DNA of 64,000 bases from Aldehydirespirator sp965116665 (GTDB taxonomy: Bacteria; Actinomycetota; Acidimicrobiia; Acidimicrobiales; Aldehydirespiratoraceae), in the NCBI GenBank assembly GCA_965116665.1, contig OZ220709.1, positions 310,001-374,000 of the forward strand, written 5' to 3'. A program made the translations under genes and the position numbers. Positions within the stretch are counted from its first letter, which is position 1, and each line of letters opens with the position of its first letter. Shown here piece after piece: positions 32,351-41,504 of this stretch. The notes beneath the pieces are model-generated. The model was not told the origin of the DNA, did no database searches, and was given only the letters and a program-made list of their open reading frames with translations.

Positions 32351-33679
32351 ATGAGCATCACTGACACTGCCCCCTCCGACTCCGCCGCCGGCGCGTCGTT
32401 GGCCGGAGTCGACCGGGCCGCCGAACGGGTTCGCCGGCGCGAGCCGTCGGCGGTGCTGCGCATGTCGGAGGCCGAGGCGGCCGGCATCGGGGGCGACCCC
32501 GACGACGCCGCCGACGACGAGCTGGTGCTGCTGAACATGGGCCCGTCGCATCCCTCGACCCACGGTGTGCTGCGCTTGATGCTGGAGCTCTCCGGCGAGA
32601 CGGTGCTGCGCTCCAAGCCGGTGATCGGCTACCTCCACACCGGCATGGAGAAGACGGGCGAGCAGCTCACCTACCTGCAGGGCGGCACCAACGTGACCCG
32701 CATGGACTACGCCTCGCCGCTGTTCAACGAGCTGGCGTTCTGCCTGGCCACCGAGCGGCTCCTGGGGATCGACGTGCCGGAACGGGCGACATGGATCCGG
32801 ATGCTCATGTGCGAGCTCAACCGGGTCAGCTCCCATCTGCTGTTCATGGCCACCAACGGCATGGACCTCGGGGCCGTGTCGATGATGATCTACGGGTGGC
32901 GCGAGCGCGAGGAGGTGCTGCGTTTCTTCGAGAAGGTCACCGGCCTGCGGATGAACCACAACTACATCCGGCCCGGCGGGGTGGCCGCGGATTTGCCCGC
33001 GGACTGGCGCGCCGACGTGGCCCGGCTGATCGAGTTGATCGAGCCCCGTCTCGACGAGTACGACACCCTGCTCACCGGGCAGCCCATCTGGCGCGAGCGG
33101 CTCCAGGGGGTGGGCGTGATCGACGCGGCTGAGGCCGTCGCGCTAGGCGCCACCGGGCCGATACTGCGGGGCGCGGGAATGGCCTGGGACCTGCGGCGCG
33201 ACGAGCCGTACCTGTTCTACGACCAGATGGACTTCGACGTCATCGTGGGCACTCACGGCGACTGCTACGACCGCTACGCCATACGGCTCAACGAGATCCG
33301 GGAGTCGCTGCGCATCGTCGCCCAGATCATCGAGGCGATGCCCCCGGGCGACTACCGGGTCCAGGACAAGAAGGTCACCCCGCCGCCGCGGTCCCGCATC
33401 GACGCCTCCATGGAGGCGCTCATACACCACTTCAAGATCTTCACCGAAGGGTTCAAGGTGCCGCCCGGGGAGGCTTACGCCTCGGTCGAGTCGCCCCGGG
33501 GCGAGCTGGGCGTCTACCTGGTGAGCGACGGCACTTCGGTGCCGTACCGGGTGCACGTGCGGGCCCCGAGCTTCGTCAACCTCCAGACCTTGCCGCACCT
33601 GATGCAGAACGGCCTCATCGCTGACGGTGTGGCCATCATCTCATCCGTCGACCCGATCATGGGCGAGGTCGACCGGTGA
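32351..33679 (+). CDS. nuoD: NADH-quinone oxidoreductase subunit D
   Basis: A 442-residue 49-kDa-type subunit that lines the quinone site. Landmarks: LNMGPSHPSTHGVLRLMLEL, GYLHTGMEKTGEQLTYLQG, MLMCELNRVSSHLLFMATNG, GLRMNHNYIRPGGVA, and the C terminus PSFVNLQTLPHLMQNG with SVDPIMGEVDR. An extra N-terminal 50 residues, Ala/Arg-rich, precedes the conserved part. Its TGA overlaps the GTG of a repeat mini-ORF (GTGA), not that of nuoE. Confidence 0.94.
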   Translation: MSITDTAPSDSAAGASLAGVDRAAERVRRREPSAVLRMSEAEAAGIGGDPDDAADDELVLLNMGPSHPSTHGVLRLMLELSGETVLRSKPVIGYLHTGMEKTGEQLTYLQGGTNVTRMDYASPLFNELAFCLATERLLGIDVPERATWIRMLMCELNRVSSHLLFMATNGMDLGAVSMMIYGWREREEVLRFFEKVTGLRMNHNYIRPGGVAADLPADWRADVARLIELIEPRLDEYDTLLTGQPIWRERLQGVGVIDAAEAVALGATGPILRGAGMAWDLRRDEPYLFYDQMDFDVIVGTHGDCYDRYAIRLNEIRESLRIVAQIIEAMPPGDYRVQDKKVTPPPRSRIDASMEALIHHFKIFTEGFKVPPGEAYASVESPRGELGVYLVSDGTSVPYRVHVRAPSFVNLQTLPHLMQNGLIADGVAIISSVDPIMGEVDR

Positions 33680-34140
33680 GCACCGGCGTTCGTTCCGGCG
33701 TCGGCCACCGGTGCTCGCTTGCTCGCACGGGCTTCGCCCTACTCACTCGCAAGTCGAGCGCCGGCGTCCGCCGCCTGCGCGTTCGTCCCGGCGTCGGCCA
33801 CCGGTGCTCGCTTGCTCGCACGGGCTTCGCCCTACTCGCTCGCAAGTCGAGCGCCGGCGTCCGCCGCCTGTCCATGGCGGAGGCGGGCCGGTGACGCTCA
33901 GTCCTGTTCGTTCCGGCGTCGGCCACCGGTGCTCGCTTGCTCGCACGGGCTTCGCCCTACTCGCTCGCAAGTCGAGCGCCGGCGTCCGCCGCCTGTCCAT
34001 GGCGGAGGCGGGCCGGTGACGCTCAGTCCTGTTCGTTCCGGCGTCGGCCACCGGTGCTCGCTTGCTCGCACGGGCTTCGCCCTACTCGCTCGCAAGTCGA
34101 GCGCCGGCGTCCGCCGCCTGTCCATGGCGGAGGCGGGCCG
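33676..34140 (+). repeat. Tandem repeats forming three GTGA-coupled mini-ORFs before nuoE
   Basis: After nuoD come three open mini-ORFs, each starting at the GTG of a GTGA overlap: 33676-33894 (72 aa, with two internal copies of the repeat), 33891-34019 (42 aa) and 34016-34144 (42 aa). The last two are 125-bp units that begin GTGACGCTCAGT, the first 12 bases of nuoE at 34141, and end GCGGGCCGGTGA. All encode variants of RSGVGHRCSLARTGFALL and SSAGVRRLSMAEAGR. Each copy contains CACGGGCTTCGCCCTA, a GGGC-TTC-GCCC hairpin. Confidence 0.85.
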
Positions 34141-34746
34141 GTGACGCTCAGTGCGGCCAACGAGGCGACGGCGGCCGAGATCATCGGCTGGTTCCCCCGG
34201 CCGCGCTCCGCGCTCATCCCGCTGCTGCATCTCGCCCAGGCACAGGACGGGTACCTCACCGACGAGGCCATGCGCCGCATCGCCGAGCTGGTCGGAGCCA
34301 CTCCGGCGGAGGTCAAGGGAACAGCCGGCTTCTATGAGATGTTCCGCTTCGAGCCGGTCGGCACCTACCTCGTGAACGTCTGCACCAACATCTCATGTCT
34401 GCTGTGGGGCGGCGAGGAGCTGCTGGAGCATGCCTGCGCGTCGCTGGATGTGGAGGTGGGCGGCACCACCGACGACGGCATGTTCACCGTCGAGGAGGCG
34501 GAGTGCATCGCGGCCTGCACCGAGGCCCCATGCCTGCAGGTCAACTACCGCTATCGCGGCCGGGTGACCCCGACCGACTTCGACGGCCTGATCGAGGATC
34601 TACGAGCCGGCCGGACCGACATCGCCGGCCACGGTGTGCTGGCTCAGGTGAGGCAGTCGATACCGGCCGAGCGCCTGGCCGGGGTGGTCCCGCCCGAGCA
34701 AGCCCGAGAGGCTCCCGTCTGGCTGGCCGCAAGCGAGACGAAGTGA
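34141..34746 (+). CDS. nuoE: NADH-quinone oxidoreductase subunit E
   Basis: A 201-residue thioredoxin-fold subunit with the [2Fe-2S] cluster N1a. The ligands are in NVCTNISCLLWGGEEL and EAECIAACTEAPCLQVN. The N-terminal helical part SALIPLLHLAQAQDGYLTDE and the loop KGTAGFYEMFRFEPVG fit the family. The GTG at 34141 follows tandem copies of itself, so the correct start is the last copy. With NuoF and NuoG it forms the NADH-oxidising module. Confidence 0.93.
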   Translation: MTLSAANEATAAEIIGWFPRPRSALIPLLHLAQAQDGYLTDEAMRRIAELVGATPAEVKGTAGFYEMFRFEPVGTYLVNVCTNISCLLWGGEELLEHACASLDVEVGGTTDDGMFTVEEAECIAACTEAPCLQVNYRYRGRVTPTDFDGLIEDLRAGRTDIAGHGVLAQVRQSIPAERLAGVVPPEQAREAPVWLAASETK

Positions 34747-34868
34747 GAGTCCTTCGCGTCGTGAGGTTGTCATCCCCGCTCTTGTTCGCTGCGCTCACGG
34801 GCCGCTCGGGCCACGGCCGAGCTCTCGCTCGGCCTCTGGCTCGCAACGATGTCGAGGCGGTCGGCTGA
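34743..34868 (+). other. Coupled mini-ORF (41 aa) between nuoE and nuoF
   Basis: GTG overlaps the nuoE stop (GTGA) and the frame ends at a TGA overlapping the nuoF ATG (TGATG). The product contains SPLLFAALTGRSGHG, encoded by the third copy of the 44-bp repeat. Whether the peptide has a function is unknown. Confidence 0.4.
34775..34818 (+). repeat. 44-bp interspersed repeat, copy 3
   Basis: Exact third copy of the 44-bp element found in the nuoA junction. Here it is read in a different frame. Confidence 0.85.
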
Positions 34869-36325
34869 TGGATACAGCCTCCGTGACCGGCGGCTATTCC
34901 GCGCCCTTGCCGGAAAGGTCGGCCGGCGACGGGTACCTCCAGCACGCGCCCGGCTATGTTCTCAATGACGGGCCGAAGCTCATCACGGGCCGGTTCGTTC
35001 ACGAGGACTCCTTCACCCTGGCGCGCTACGAGGCCACCGGCGGTTACGAGGGGCTACGGGCCGCGCTGGAGATGACGCCGGCCGCGGTTCACGACGAGGT
35101 GCGGGCCGCGACGCTGCTGGGAAGGGGAGGAGCCGGGTTCCCGGCCGGTGTCAAGTGGGGCTTCCTGCCCCCGGGCAAGCACCCGTACTACCTGGTCGTC
35201 AACGGCGACGAGAGCGAGCCCGGAACCTACAAGGACCGCCTGCTCATGGAGCGAGACCCCCACCAGCTCATCGAGGGGTGCCTCATCGCCTGCTACGCGC
35301 TGGGGCTGCGGCAGTGCTTCCTGTACGTGCGGGGCGAGATGGCCCTGGCCCAGGAGCGCATCGCGACCGCTCTCAACGAGGCCTACGCGGCCGGGTACGT
35401 GGGCCGCGAGATCTGCGGCCGCGACTTCTCGGTGGACATCGTGATGGCGTGGGGCGCGGGCGCCTACATCGTGGGCGAGGAGACCGCGCTGATCGAGAGT
35501 CTCGAGGGCCGCCGGGGCATGCCCCGCCTCAAGCCGCCCTACTTCCCGGCCGCGGTCGGCCTCTACGGGCAGCCGACCATCGTCAACAACGTGGAGACGC
35601 TCTCTAACCTGCCCTGGCTCATGGTCAACGGCTCCGACGCCTACAAGGTCTACGGCTCGGAGTCGTCGCCGGGCACGCGGATGTTCGCCGTGTCGGGCCA
35701 CCTTCGCCGTCCCGGGGTGTACGAGGTCGAGCACGGAGTGACCACCTTCCGGGAGCTGATCTACGGCGACAACTACTGCCGGGGCATACGCGACGGCCAC
35801 AAGCTGAAGATGTTCATCCCCGGCGGGGGCTCGGCTCCCTGGTTCTTCGACGACCATCTGGACCTGCCTCTGGAAGCTCGCCCCGTCGGTGCGGCCGGGT
35901 CGATGCTGGGATCGGGCGCCATCGTGATCATGGACGACACGACCGACGCGGTGAGGGCCGCGTGGCGGGTGGTGAAGTTCTTCGCCCGCGAGTCCTGCGG
36001 CAAGTGCACCCCGTGCCGGGAGGGGACAACCTGGCTGGAGCAGATCCTGCGTCGCATCCTCGACGGGGAGGGGCGGCCGTCCGACATCGACCTGCTGCTC
36101 GACATCGGCGACAACATCAGCCCCGGTCCCTACCCGGTCGCCGCCCACGACGGCGCGGGGGCGGTGCCGTTCCCGCCCCGCCAGACCACGATCTGCCCGC
36201 TCGGGCCGTCGGCGGTGGCACCGGTGGTGTCCACCATCCGGCGCTTCCGCCACGAGTACGAGGCCAAGATCACCCGCCGCGACCCGATCCCTATCGAGGT
36301 AGTCCCCGTAGGAGCGAGCCAGTGA
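34868..36325 (+). CDS. nuoF: NADH-quinone oxidoreductase subunit F (NADH-binding)
   Basis: A 485-residue NuoF with FMN, NADH and cluster N3 sites. GRGGAGFPAGVKWGF binds nucleotide, VVNGDESEPGTYKDRLLMER and AYIVGEETALIESLEGRRG are the FMN region, and SCGKCTPCREGTTWLEQI with TICPLGPSAVAP provides the four cluster cysteines. It accepts electrons from NADH. A short insertion (around PYPVAAHDGAGAVPFPP) precedes the last cysteine. It starts at TGATG behind a mini-ORF. Confidence 0.95.
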   Translation: MDTASVTGGYSAPLPERSAGDGYLQHAPGYVLNDGPKLITGRFVHEDSFTLARYEATGGYEGLRAALEMTPAAVHDEVRAATLLGRGGAGFPAGVKWGFLPPGKHPYYLVVNGDESEPGTYKDRLLMERDPHQLIEGCLIACYALGLRQCFLYVRGEMALAQERIATALNEAYAAGYVGREICGRDFSVDIVMAWGAGAYIVGEETALIESLEGRRGMPRLKPPYFPAAVGLYGQPTIVNNVETLSNLPWLMVNGSDAYKVYGSESSPGTRMFAVSGHLRRPGVYEVEHGVTTFRELIYGDNYCRGIRDGHKLKMFIPGGGSAPWFFDDHLDLPLEARPVGAAGSMLGSGAIVIMDDTTDAVRAAWRVVKFFARESCGKCTPCREGTTWLEQILRRILDGEGRPSDIDLLLDIGDNISPGPYPVAAHDGAGAVPFPPRQTTICPLGPSAVAPVVSTIRRFRHEYEAKITRRDPIPIEVVPVGASQ

Positions 36326-36468
36326 CCGGCGCGCGCCCGCCGGTCGGGGGGTCCTGTCGTCGAGTTCGGCCCGACCGACACGGGCTTCGCCCTATTCGTC
36401 GGTCGTCCCGACTCGCCGCCACCCCCCGACCTCACCGGTCGCACAGGACCTCGGGAGCCGCGTCGTGA
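36322..36468 (+). other. Coupled mini-ORF (48 aa) between nuoF and nuoG
   Basis: GTG of GTGA at the nuoF stop opens a 48-codon Arg-rich frame that closes at the TGA of the GTGA at the nuoG start. Both ends read GTGACCG, so the spacer is flanked by short direct repeats of the nuoG start. It contains CACGGGCTTCGCCCTATTC (36379-36397), nearly identical to the hairpin core of the nuoE repeats. Confidence 0.4.
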
Positions 36469-38969
36469 CCGCGACGGAGCCGGAGACGACCGTGGAGATC
36501 ACCGTCGACGGCGCCGCGGTGGAGGCGCGTCCCGGAGAGATGCTGATAGCGGCCTGCGAGCGCAGCGGGACCTACATACCGAGGTTCTGTTACCACTCCC
36601 GCATGAGTCCGGTGGGCATGTGCCGCATGTGCCTGGTGGAGGTGGACACCGGGCGCGGCTTCGCCCTGCAGCCCTCGTGCATGGTGCCGGTGAGCGAGGG
36701 CATGAACGTGTCCACCGAATCCGATGCGGCCAAGAAAGCCCAGGACGGCGTGCTCGAGTTCCTGCTCATCAACCACCCGCTCGACTGCCCCGTCTGCGAC
36801 AAGGGCGGCGAGTGCCCGCTGCAGGACCAGACCATGGCCTACGGCCCCGGCGAGACCCGCTTCGTGGAGGAGAAGCGCCACTTCCCGAAGCCCATCGCCA
36901 TCAGCGAGACCGTCTACCTCGACCGGGAGCGCTGCATCCTGTGCGACCGCTGTACCCGCTTCGCCGACGAGGTGGCCGGTGACGCCCTGATCCACTTCAT
37001 GGGCCGCGGCAACCACACCGAGGTCAACACATTCCCCGATGAGCCCTTCGCGTCCTACTTCTCGGGCAACACGGTGCAGATATGCCCGGTGGGCGCGCTC
37101 ACCGCGGCGCCGTACCGCTTCAAGGCCCGTCCCTGGGACCTGACCGAGACGCTGTCCACCGCCTGGGTCGACAGCGTGGGTTCGAGGGTGGCGGTTCAGG
37201 CGTCCCGCAACCGGGTTCTGCGGGTGCTGGGAGCCGACGCCGATGCCGTCAACTGGGGCTGGCTGTCGGACAAGGAGAGGTTCGGCTTCGAGGCGCTCAA
37301 CAGCACCGAGCGCCTGTCCGCCCCGATGATCCGGGACGCCGCGGACGGCGACAGCCGTGAGTTCCGCCAGGCTGGATGGGGCGAGGCTCTCGAGGCGGTG
37401 GCCGACGCCCTGGGTGCCGCCCCGCCCGAGCGGGTGGCGGTGCTGGGCGGGGCCAGGCTGACCAACGAGGCTCAGTACATGTGGGCCAAGCTGGCCAAGG
37501 GCGTCGTCGGCACCGACAACGTCGATGCCCATCTCGGCGACGGTCTGGACCCCCATCTCGTGCTCGGCCTGCCGAGGGCCACGATCGACGACGCCTGCCG
37601 GCCCGGAAGCACGGTCCTGCTGGTCGGTCCCGACCCCAAGGAGGAGCTGCCGACGCTGTACCTGCGGCTGCGCCACGCCATCATCAACGACGGCGTGAAG
37701 CTGATCGAGGTCACCCCTCACGCCACCGGCCTGTCGCAGCTGGCCGAGCACTCCCTGCACCCGAGCCCCGGCACCGCGGCCCGGGTGGTGGCCGAGCTGG
37801 TGGATGGGGCCACCGCGTCGGACCCATCCACCGAAGGCGCCGAACTCGAAGCGGCGGCACGGTGCCTGCGGGAGGCCGGCGACGGCGTGGTCGTCGTGTT
37901 GGGCCGCATGTCGCTGGCGGAGCCGGCCAGTGTCGCGAGCGCCTCCGCCCGGGAGCTGTCCAGGCTTCCGTCGGCGCGCTTCCTGCCCGCACTGCGCAGG
38001 GGCAACGCGATGGGAGCGCTCGAAGCGGGGCTGGCTCCGGGTCTGCTTCCGGGCCGGGCTCGCCTCGAAGATGCCGGCGGCGACGCGCCGGTGGCCCGGG
38101 CCTGGCCCCGGTTGCCGGCCTCGTCGGGACTGGATGCGACCAGCGTCCTCAGGGCAGCCGCCCGCGGCGACATCGACGTGCTCGTGCTGCTGGGGGCGGA
38201 TCCGCTCAACGACTTCGTCGACCGCGACCTCGCCTTCCGGGGCTTGCGGGGCGCCTCGGTCGTGGTGGCGGTCGATCTGTTCGTCAACGACTCGGCTTCG
38301 CTCGCCGCCAGCGTGGTTCTGGCGGCCGCGGGCCCCACCGAATGCGACGGCACCTTCACCAACCTCGAGGGCCGGGTCAGCATCATGAGCCGCAAGGTGA
38401 CGCCGCCGGGAACGGCTCGCGCCGACTGGATGATCGCGGCGGACCTGTCCGAGCGGCTGGAACCGGGCTCGACCGAGGGCCTCGCGAGTCCGGGAGCCAT
38501 CCGAGCCGAGTTGGGCCGGGTCTCGGAGGTCCACAGCCCGCTCACGGACGACGCCGTCGCGGCCAACCAGATGGAGGGGGTGTTGCTGGCGTCGCCCGGC
38601 ATCGCCACCGAGGCGCAGATCGACGACCTCACCGCAGACGAGGTTCCCGCCACCGGCGAGTTCCTGCTGGTCGCGACCCGCACCATGTACGACGACGGCG
38701 TGATGTTGCGCCACTGCCCCTCGAGCCGGGGTCTCGCGGCGGCCGCCACCGCCCGCATCAACCCGGCCGACATCGTTGGCCTCGGCCTCGACGCGGGCGC
38801 AGCAGTGCGGGTCGTCTCAGACTTCGGCCATATCGAGGCGACCCTGACCAGCGACGCCGGGGTGCCGGCCGGCTCGTTGAGGGTGGACTGGCTGGCGCCG
38901 GGCGCGCCCGCCAACGCGCTCATCGCCGCGGGCACCGACGTCACCGTGGTCAGGGTGGAGGCCCGATGA
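36465..38969 (+). CDS. nuoG: NADH-quinone oxidoreductase subunit G
   Basis: An 834-residue iron-sulfur subunit. The N-terminal [2Fe-2S] domain shows CERSGTYIPRFCYHSRMSP and GMCRMCLVEV; then the His/Cys-ligated cluster DCPVCDKGGECPLQDQTM, and the [4Fe-4S] motif CILCDRCTRFADEV with a later QICPVGALT. The C-terminal 550 residues are a molybdopterin-oxidoreductase-like domain, here degenerate and Ala-rich. It conducts electrons from NuoF/E to NuoI. Start is the GTG in GTGA. Confidence 0.94.
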   Translation: MTATEPETTVEITVDGAAVEARPGEMLIAACERSGTYIPRFCYHSRMSPVGMCRMCLVEVDTGRGFALQPSCMVPVSEGMNVSTESDAAKKAQDGVLEFLLINHPLDCPVCDKGGECPLQDQTMAYGPGETRFVEEKRHFPKPIAISETVYLDRERCILCDRCTRFADEVAGDALIHFMGRGNHTEVNTFPDEPFASYFSGNTVQICPVGALTAAPYRFKARPWDLTETLSTAWVDSVGSRVAVQASRNRVLRVLGADADAVNWGWLSDKERFGFEALNSTERLSAPMIRDAADGDSREFRQAGWGEALEAVADALGAAPPERVAVLGGARLTNEAQYMWAKLAKGVVGTDNVDAHLGDGLDPHLVLGLPRATIDDACRPGSTVLLVGPDPKEELPTLYLRLRHAIINDGVKLIEVTPHATGLSQLAEHSLHPSPGTAARVVAELVDGATASDPSTEGAELEAAARCLREAGDGVVVVLGRMSLAEPASVASASARELSRLPSARFLPALRRGNAMGALEAGLAPGLLPGRARLEDAGGDAPVARAWPRLPASSGLDATSVLRAAARGDIDVLVLLGADPLNDFVDRDLAFRGLRGASVVVAVDLFVNDSASLAASVVLAAAGPTECDGTFTNLEGRVSIMSRKVTPPGTARADWMIAADLSERLEPGSTEGLASPGAIRAELGRVSEVHSPLTDDAVAANQMEGVLLASPGIATEAQIDDLTADEVPATGEFLLVATRTMYDDGVMLRHCPSSRGLAAAATARINPADIVGLGLDAGAAVRVVSDFGHIEATLTSDAGVPAGSLRVDWLAPGAPANALIAAGTDVTVVRVEAR

Positions 38970-39001
38970 ATCGCTCGGGCCCGGCGGGTGGCGTGCGATG
39001 A
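38966..39001 (+). other. Coupled mini-ORF (11 aa) between nuoG and nuoH
   Basis: ATGA at the nuoG stop opens MNRSGPAGGVR, which closes at the TGA of the ATGA at the nuoH start. Both junctions read CGATGA, so this is a 32-bp start duplication with the frame kept. Confidence 0.4.
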
Positions 39002-40284
39002 CCGGCCATTTCGTGCTGGCGGCCGATCCCATGCTGGCCGGCGACATCGGGCTGGTGGAGGTGCTGCTGACCCTGGCCAAGGCGGTGGTCGCCTTCGCCT
39101 TCCTGCTCGTGGCCGTGATGCTGATGATCTGGTTCGAGCGCAAGCTCCTGGGGGGGATGCACCAGCGCTTCGGGCCGACCATCGCGGGGCCCTTCGGCGT
39201 TCTCCAGACCCTCGCCGACGGCACCAAGCTCTTCTTCAAGGAGGACCTGGTTCCGGATCGATCGGACCGGTTCGTGTTCAAGCTGGCGCCCTACCTCTCG
39301 CTGATACCCGCGTTCCTGGCCTTCGCCATCGTGCCGCTCGGCGGGGACTTCAACAGCCGCGCCGGCGAGGTCGAGTGGTGGGGTCGCAGCACCTACCTCC
39401 AGGTGGCCGACTCGCCGGTGGGCATCCTGCTGTTCCTGGCCATGAGCTCGGTGGCCGTCTACGGAGTGATGCTGGCCGGCTGGTCGTCGGGATCGAAGTA
39501 CCCGCTGCTGGGGTCGGTGCGGGCCTCGGCGCAGATGGTGAGCTATGAGGCCGCGCTGGGCCTGGCCGTGGCGTCCATCGTTCTGGTCACCGGGGGGCTG
39601 TCCACCCACGACATGGTGGTAGCCCAGGCGGCCGAGGGTTACTTCGGCATCGTGCCGCGCTGGAACATCATCGTCACCGGCCTGGTGCCGTTCATCGTGT
39701 TCGCCATTGCCGGCACTGCAGAGCTCAACCGCCCGCCGTTCGATCTGGTGGAGGCGGAGCAGGAGCTGGTCGGCGGGTTCCACACGGAGTACTCGTCGAT
39801 CCGCTTCGCGCTGTTCTTCCTGGCCGAGTTCATGAACACCATCACGATGTCGGCCGTCATCGTCACTCTGTTCCTGGGCGGCCCCTCCGGACCTGCGCTC
39901 GTCGCCGAGATCGGCGGGTTCAACGTTGCCTGGGCCTGGGGCGTGGTGTGGTTCTTCCTGAAGCTGTTCGTGCTGCTGTGCTGCTTCGTGTGGATGCGGG
40001 CCACGCTGCCCCGGTTCCGCTACGACCAGCTGATGAACCTCGGCTGGAAGCTGCTCATTCCGGTGGCTCTGGGCTGGTTCCTGTTCCTCGCCGCCCTGGA
40101 AGTGGGACGCGACCGCGGCTGGAACACGGTGGGCGTGACCGCGGCGACTCTGGTGACGTTCGGGCTGGCCGGTGTGCTGCTGGCCCAGGCGGTGCGAAGA
40201 GGGCGCCGCCGCGTGGAGCTTCCCGGTGGCGGCACCGGCGAGCCCGCGGAAGGTGAGGCCGAGCGAATCGGGAAGGGGAACTGA
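38998..40284 (+). CDS. nuoH: NADH-quinone oxidoreductase subunit H
   Basis: A 428-residue membrane subunit that forms the floor of the quinone channel. Signatures: FERKLLGGMHQRFGPTIAGP, LADGTKLFFKEDLVPDRSDR, GWSSGSKYPLLGSVRASAQM, AELNRPPFDLVEAEQELVGG and FHTEYSSIRFALFFLAEFMN. Eight helices are expected. The C-terminal tail of about 25 residues is charged and specific to this copy. nuoI follows one base after the stop. Confidence 0.95.
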   Translation: MTGHFVLAADPMLAGDIGLVEVLLTLAKAVVAFAFLLVAVMLMIWFERKLLGGMHQRFGPTIAGPFGVLQTLADGTKLFFKEDLVPDRSDRFVFKLAPYLSLIPAFLAFAIVPLGGDFNSRAGEVEWWGRSTYLQVADSPVGILLFLAMSSVAVYGVMLAGWSSGSKYPLLGSVRASAQMVSYEAALGLAVASIVLVTGGLSTHDMVVAQAAEGYFGIVPRWNIIVTGLVPFIVFAIAGTAELNRPPFDLVEAEQELVGGFHTEYSSIRFALFFLAEFMNTITMSAVIVTLFLGGPSGPALVAEIGGFNVAWAWGVVWFFLKLFVLLCCFVWMRATLPRFRYDQLMNLGWKLLIPVALGWFLFLAALEVGRDRGWNTVGVTAATLVTFGLAGVLLAQAVRRGRRRVELPGGGTGEPAEGEAERIGKGN

Positions 40285-40285
40285 G

Positions 40286-40951
40286 ATGGGATACCTCCAC
40301 GGCTTCGCGGTGACCCTGCGCCAGCTGTTCCTGCCCCGGGTCACCACCGACTACCGGGGCGGCTTCGACGACTCGCCCTCCGACGTCAAGCGGGACAAGC
40401 CCGAGCGCCTGCACGGGCGCCATGTGCTCAACCGCTACGGCGACGGCATGGAGAAGTGCATCGGCTGTGAGCTGTGCGCCGGGGTGTGCCCGGCCAAGTG
40501 CATCTACGTGCGCGGCGCCGACAACGATCCCGACGACCCCGTCGCGCCGGGCGAGCGCTACGGCTACGTGTACGAGATCAACTACCTGCGGTGCATCCAC
40601 TGCGACCTGTGCGTGGAGGCCTGCCCCACCCAGGCCATCACCGAGTCGAAGCTGTTCGAGTTCTCCTTCACCAGCCGCGACGACGCCATCTACACCAAGG
40701 ACGAGCTGCTGGTGGACGACGACGGCCGGCCCCGGCAGATGCCCTGGGAGGACTGGCGAACCGGAGACGACGCCCTCACCTCGGGATGGATGCGGGCCAC
40801 CTCGCCGTCGGGGGACAGCCGCTACGTGGGAGAGGTGGCCTGGTCGGGCGAGCTCGGCTACGGCGTGCGACCAGCGGAGCCGGCCGACACCGAAGAGGTG
40901 CCTCCGGCCGGCGGGGACGTTCCAGCGGGAGGCGAGCGGACCGATGGCTGA
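40286..40951 (+). CDS. nuoI: NADH-quinone oxidoreductase subunit I
   Basis: A 221-residue TYKY-type ferredoxin subunit with two [4Fe-4S] motifs, CIGCELCAGVCPAKCIYV and CIHCDLCVEACPTQAI (clusters N6a and N6b). The N-terminal amphipathic part includes FAVTLRQLFLPRVTTDYRGG. The C-terminal 80 residues continue with KLFEFSFTSRDDAIYTKDEL and an acidic tail. It overlaps nuoJ by eight bases. Confidence 0.95.
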   Translation: MGYLHGFAVTLRQLFLPRVTTDYRGGFDDSPSDVKRDKPERLHGRHVLNRYGDGMEKCIGCELCAGVCPAKCIYVRGADNDPDDPVAPGERYGYVYEINYLRCIHCDLCVEACPTQAITESKLFEFSFTSRDDAIYTKDELLVDDDGRPRQMPWEDWRTGDDALTSGWMRATSPSGDSRYVGEVAWSGELGYGVRPAEPADTEEVPPAGGDVPAGGERTDG

Positions 40952-41504
40952 GGCCGTCTTCGCGGTTGCCGCGGTCCTGATGCTTGCGGGCGCGATCGGT
41001 GTGGTGGCCAGTCGCAACCCGGTCCATGCCGCGCTGTTCCTGGTCCAGACCCTGGTCGGCGTGGCCCTGCTGTTCATCCTGCAAGATGCCCACTTCCTTG
41101 CCGCGGTGCAGGTGGTGGTCTACGCCGGAGCCATCGTGATCCTCTTCCTGTTCGTGATCATGCTGCTGGGCGTCGACAAGGCCGAGGAGCTGCGGGTGGA
41201 GCCCATCGGTGGGCAGCGACCGCTGGCGGCTGTCATCGGCGCGGCACTGGCCGCGGTGCTGGGCACGGTGATCTTCACCACCGCCGACGCGCTCAGCGGC
41301 ATCCGGCGAAGTGGCGGCGAACGGGCTCTCGACGGAGAGGCCACCGACATCGAGCGGATGGGCCGGGTGCTGTTCGGCGAGTTCGCGTTCGCGGTGGAGA
41401 TCACTGCAGCCCTTCTGACGATCGCAGTGGTTGGCGCGGTGGTGCTGACCCGCCGGGCTGCCCGCTCCGATGGGGCTGCGCCGGCCGGGTCCGGTGGCGG
41501 GTGA
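40944..41504 (+). CDS. nuoJ: NADH-quinone oxidoreductase subunit J
   Basis: A 186-residue membrane subunit: NPVHAALFLVQTLVGVALLF and then AAVQVVVYAGAIVILFLFVI, the conserved helix III with its pi-bulge region. Five helices in total. The ATG lies within the last codons of nuoI. The stop overlaps a GTG (GTGA) that opens a nine-codon frame running into the start of nuoK. Confidence 0.93.
   Translation: MAEAVFAVAAVLMLAGAIGVVASRNPVHAALFLVQTLVGVALLFILQDAHFLAAVQVVVYAGAIVILFLFVIMLLGVDKAEELRVEPIGGQRPLAAVIGAALAAVLGTVIFTTADALSGIRRSGGERALDGEATDIERMGRVLFGEFAFAVEITAALLTIAVVGAVVLTRRAARSDGAAPAGSGGG

Noticed and set aside
33676..34144. CRISPR array
   Set aside because: The repeats are contiguous 125-bp units without unique spacers, are protein-length open, and no cas gene is present.
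33937..34746. A longer NuoE starting inside the tandem repeats
   Set aside because: The nuoE frame is open upstream through repeat DNA, but that part would encode Arg/Ala-rich repeats absent from NuoE. The GTG at 34141 fits the family N terminus.
36432..38714. A 760-codon antisense frame inside nuoG
   Set aside because: Shadow of nuoG codon bias; no recognisable motif.
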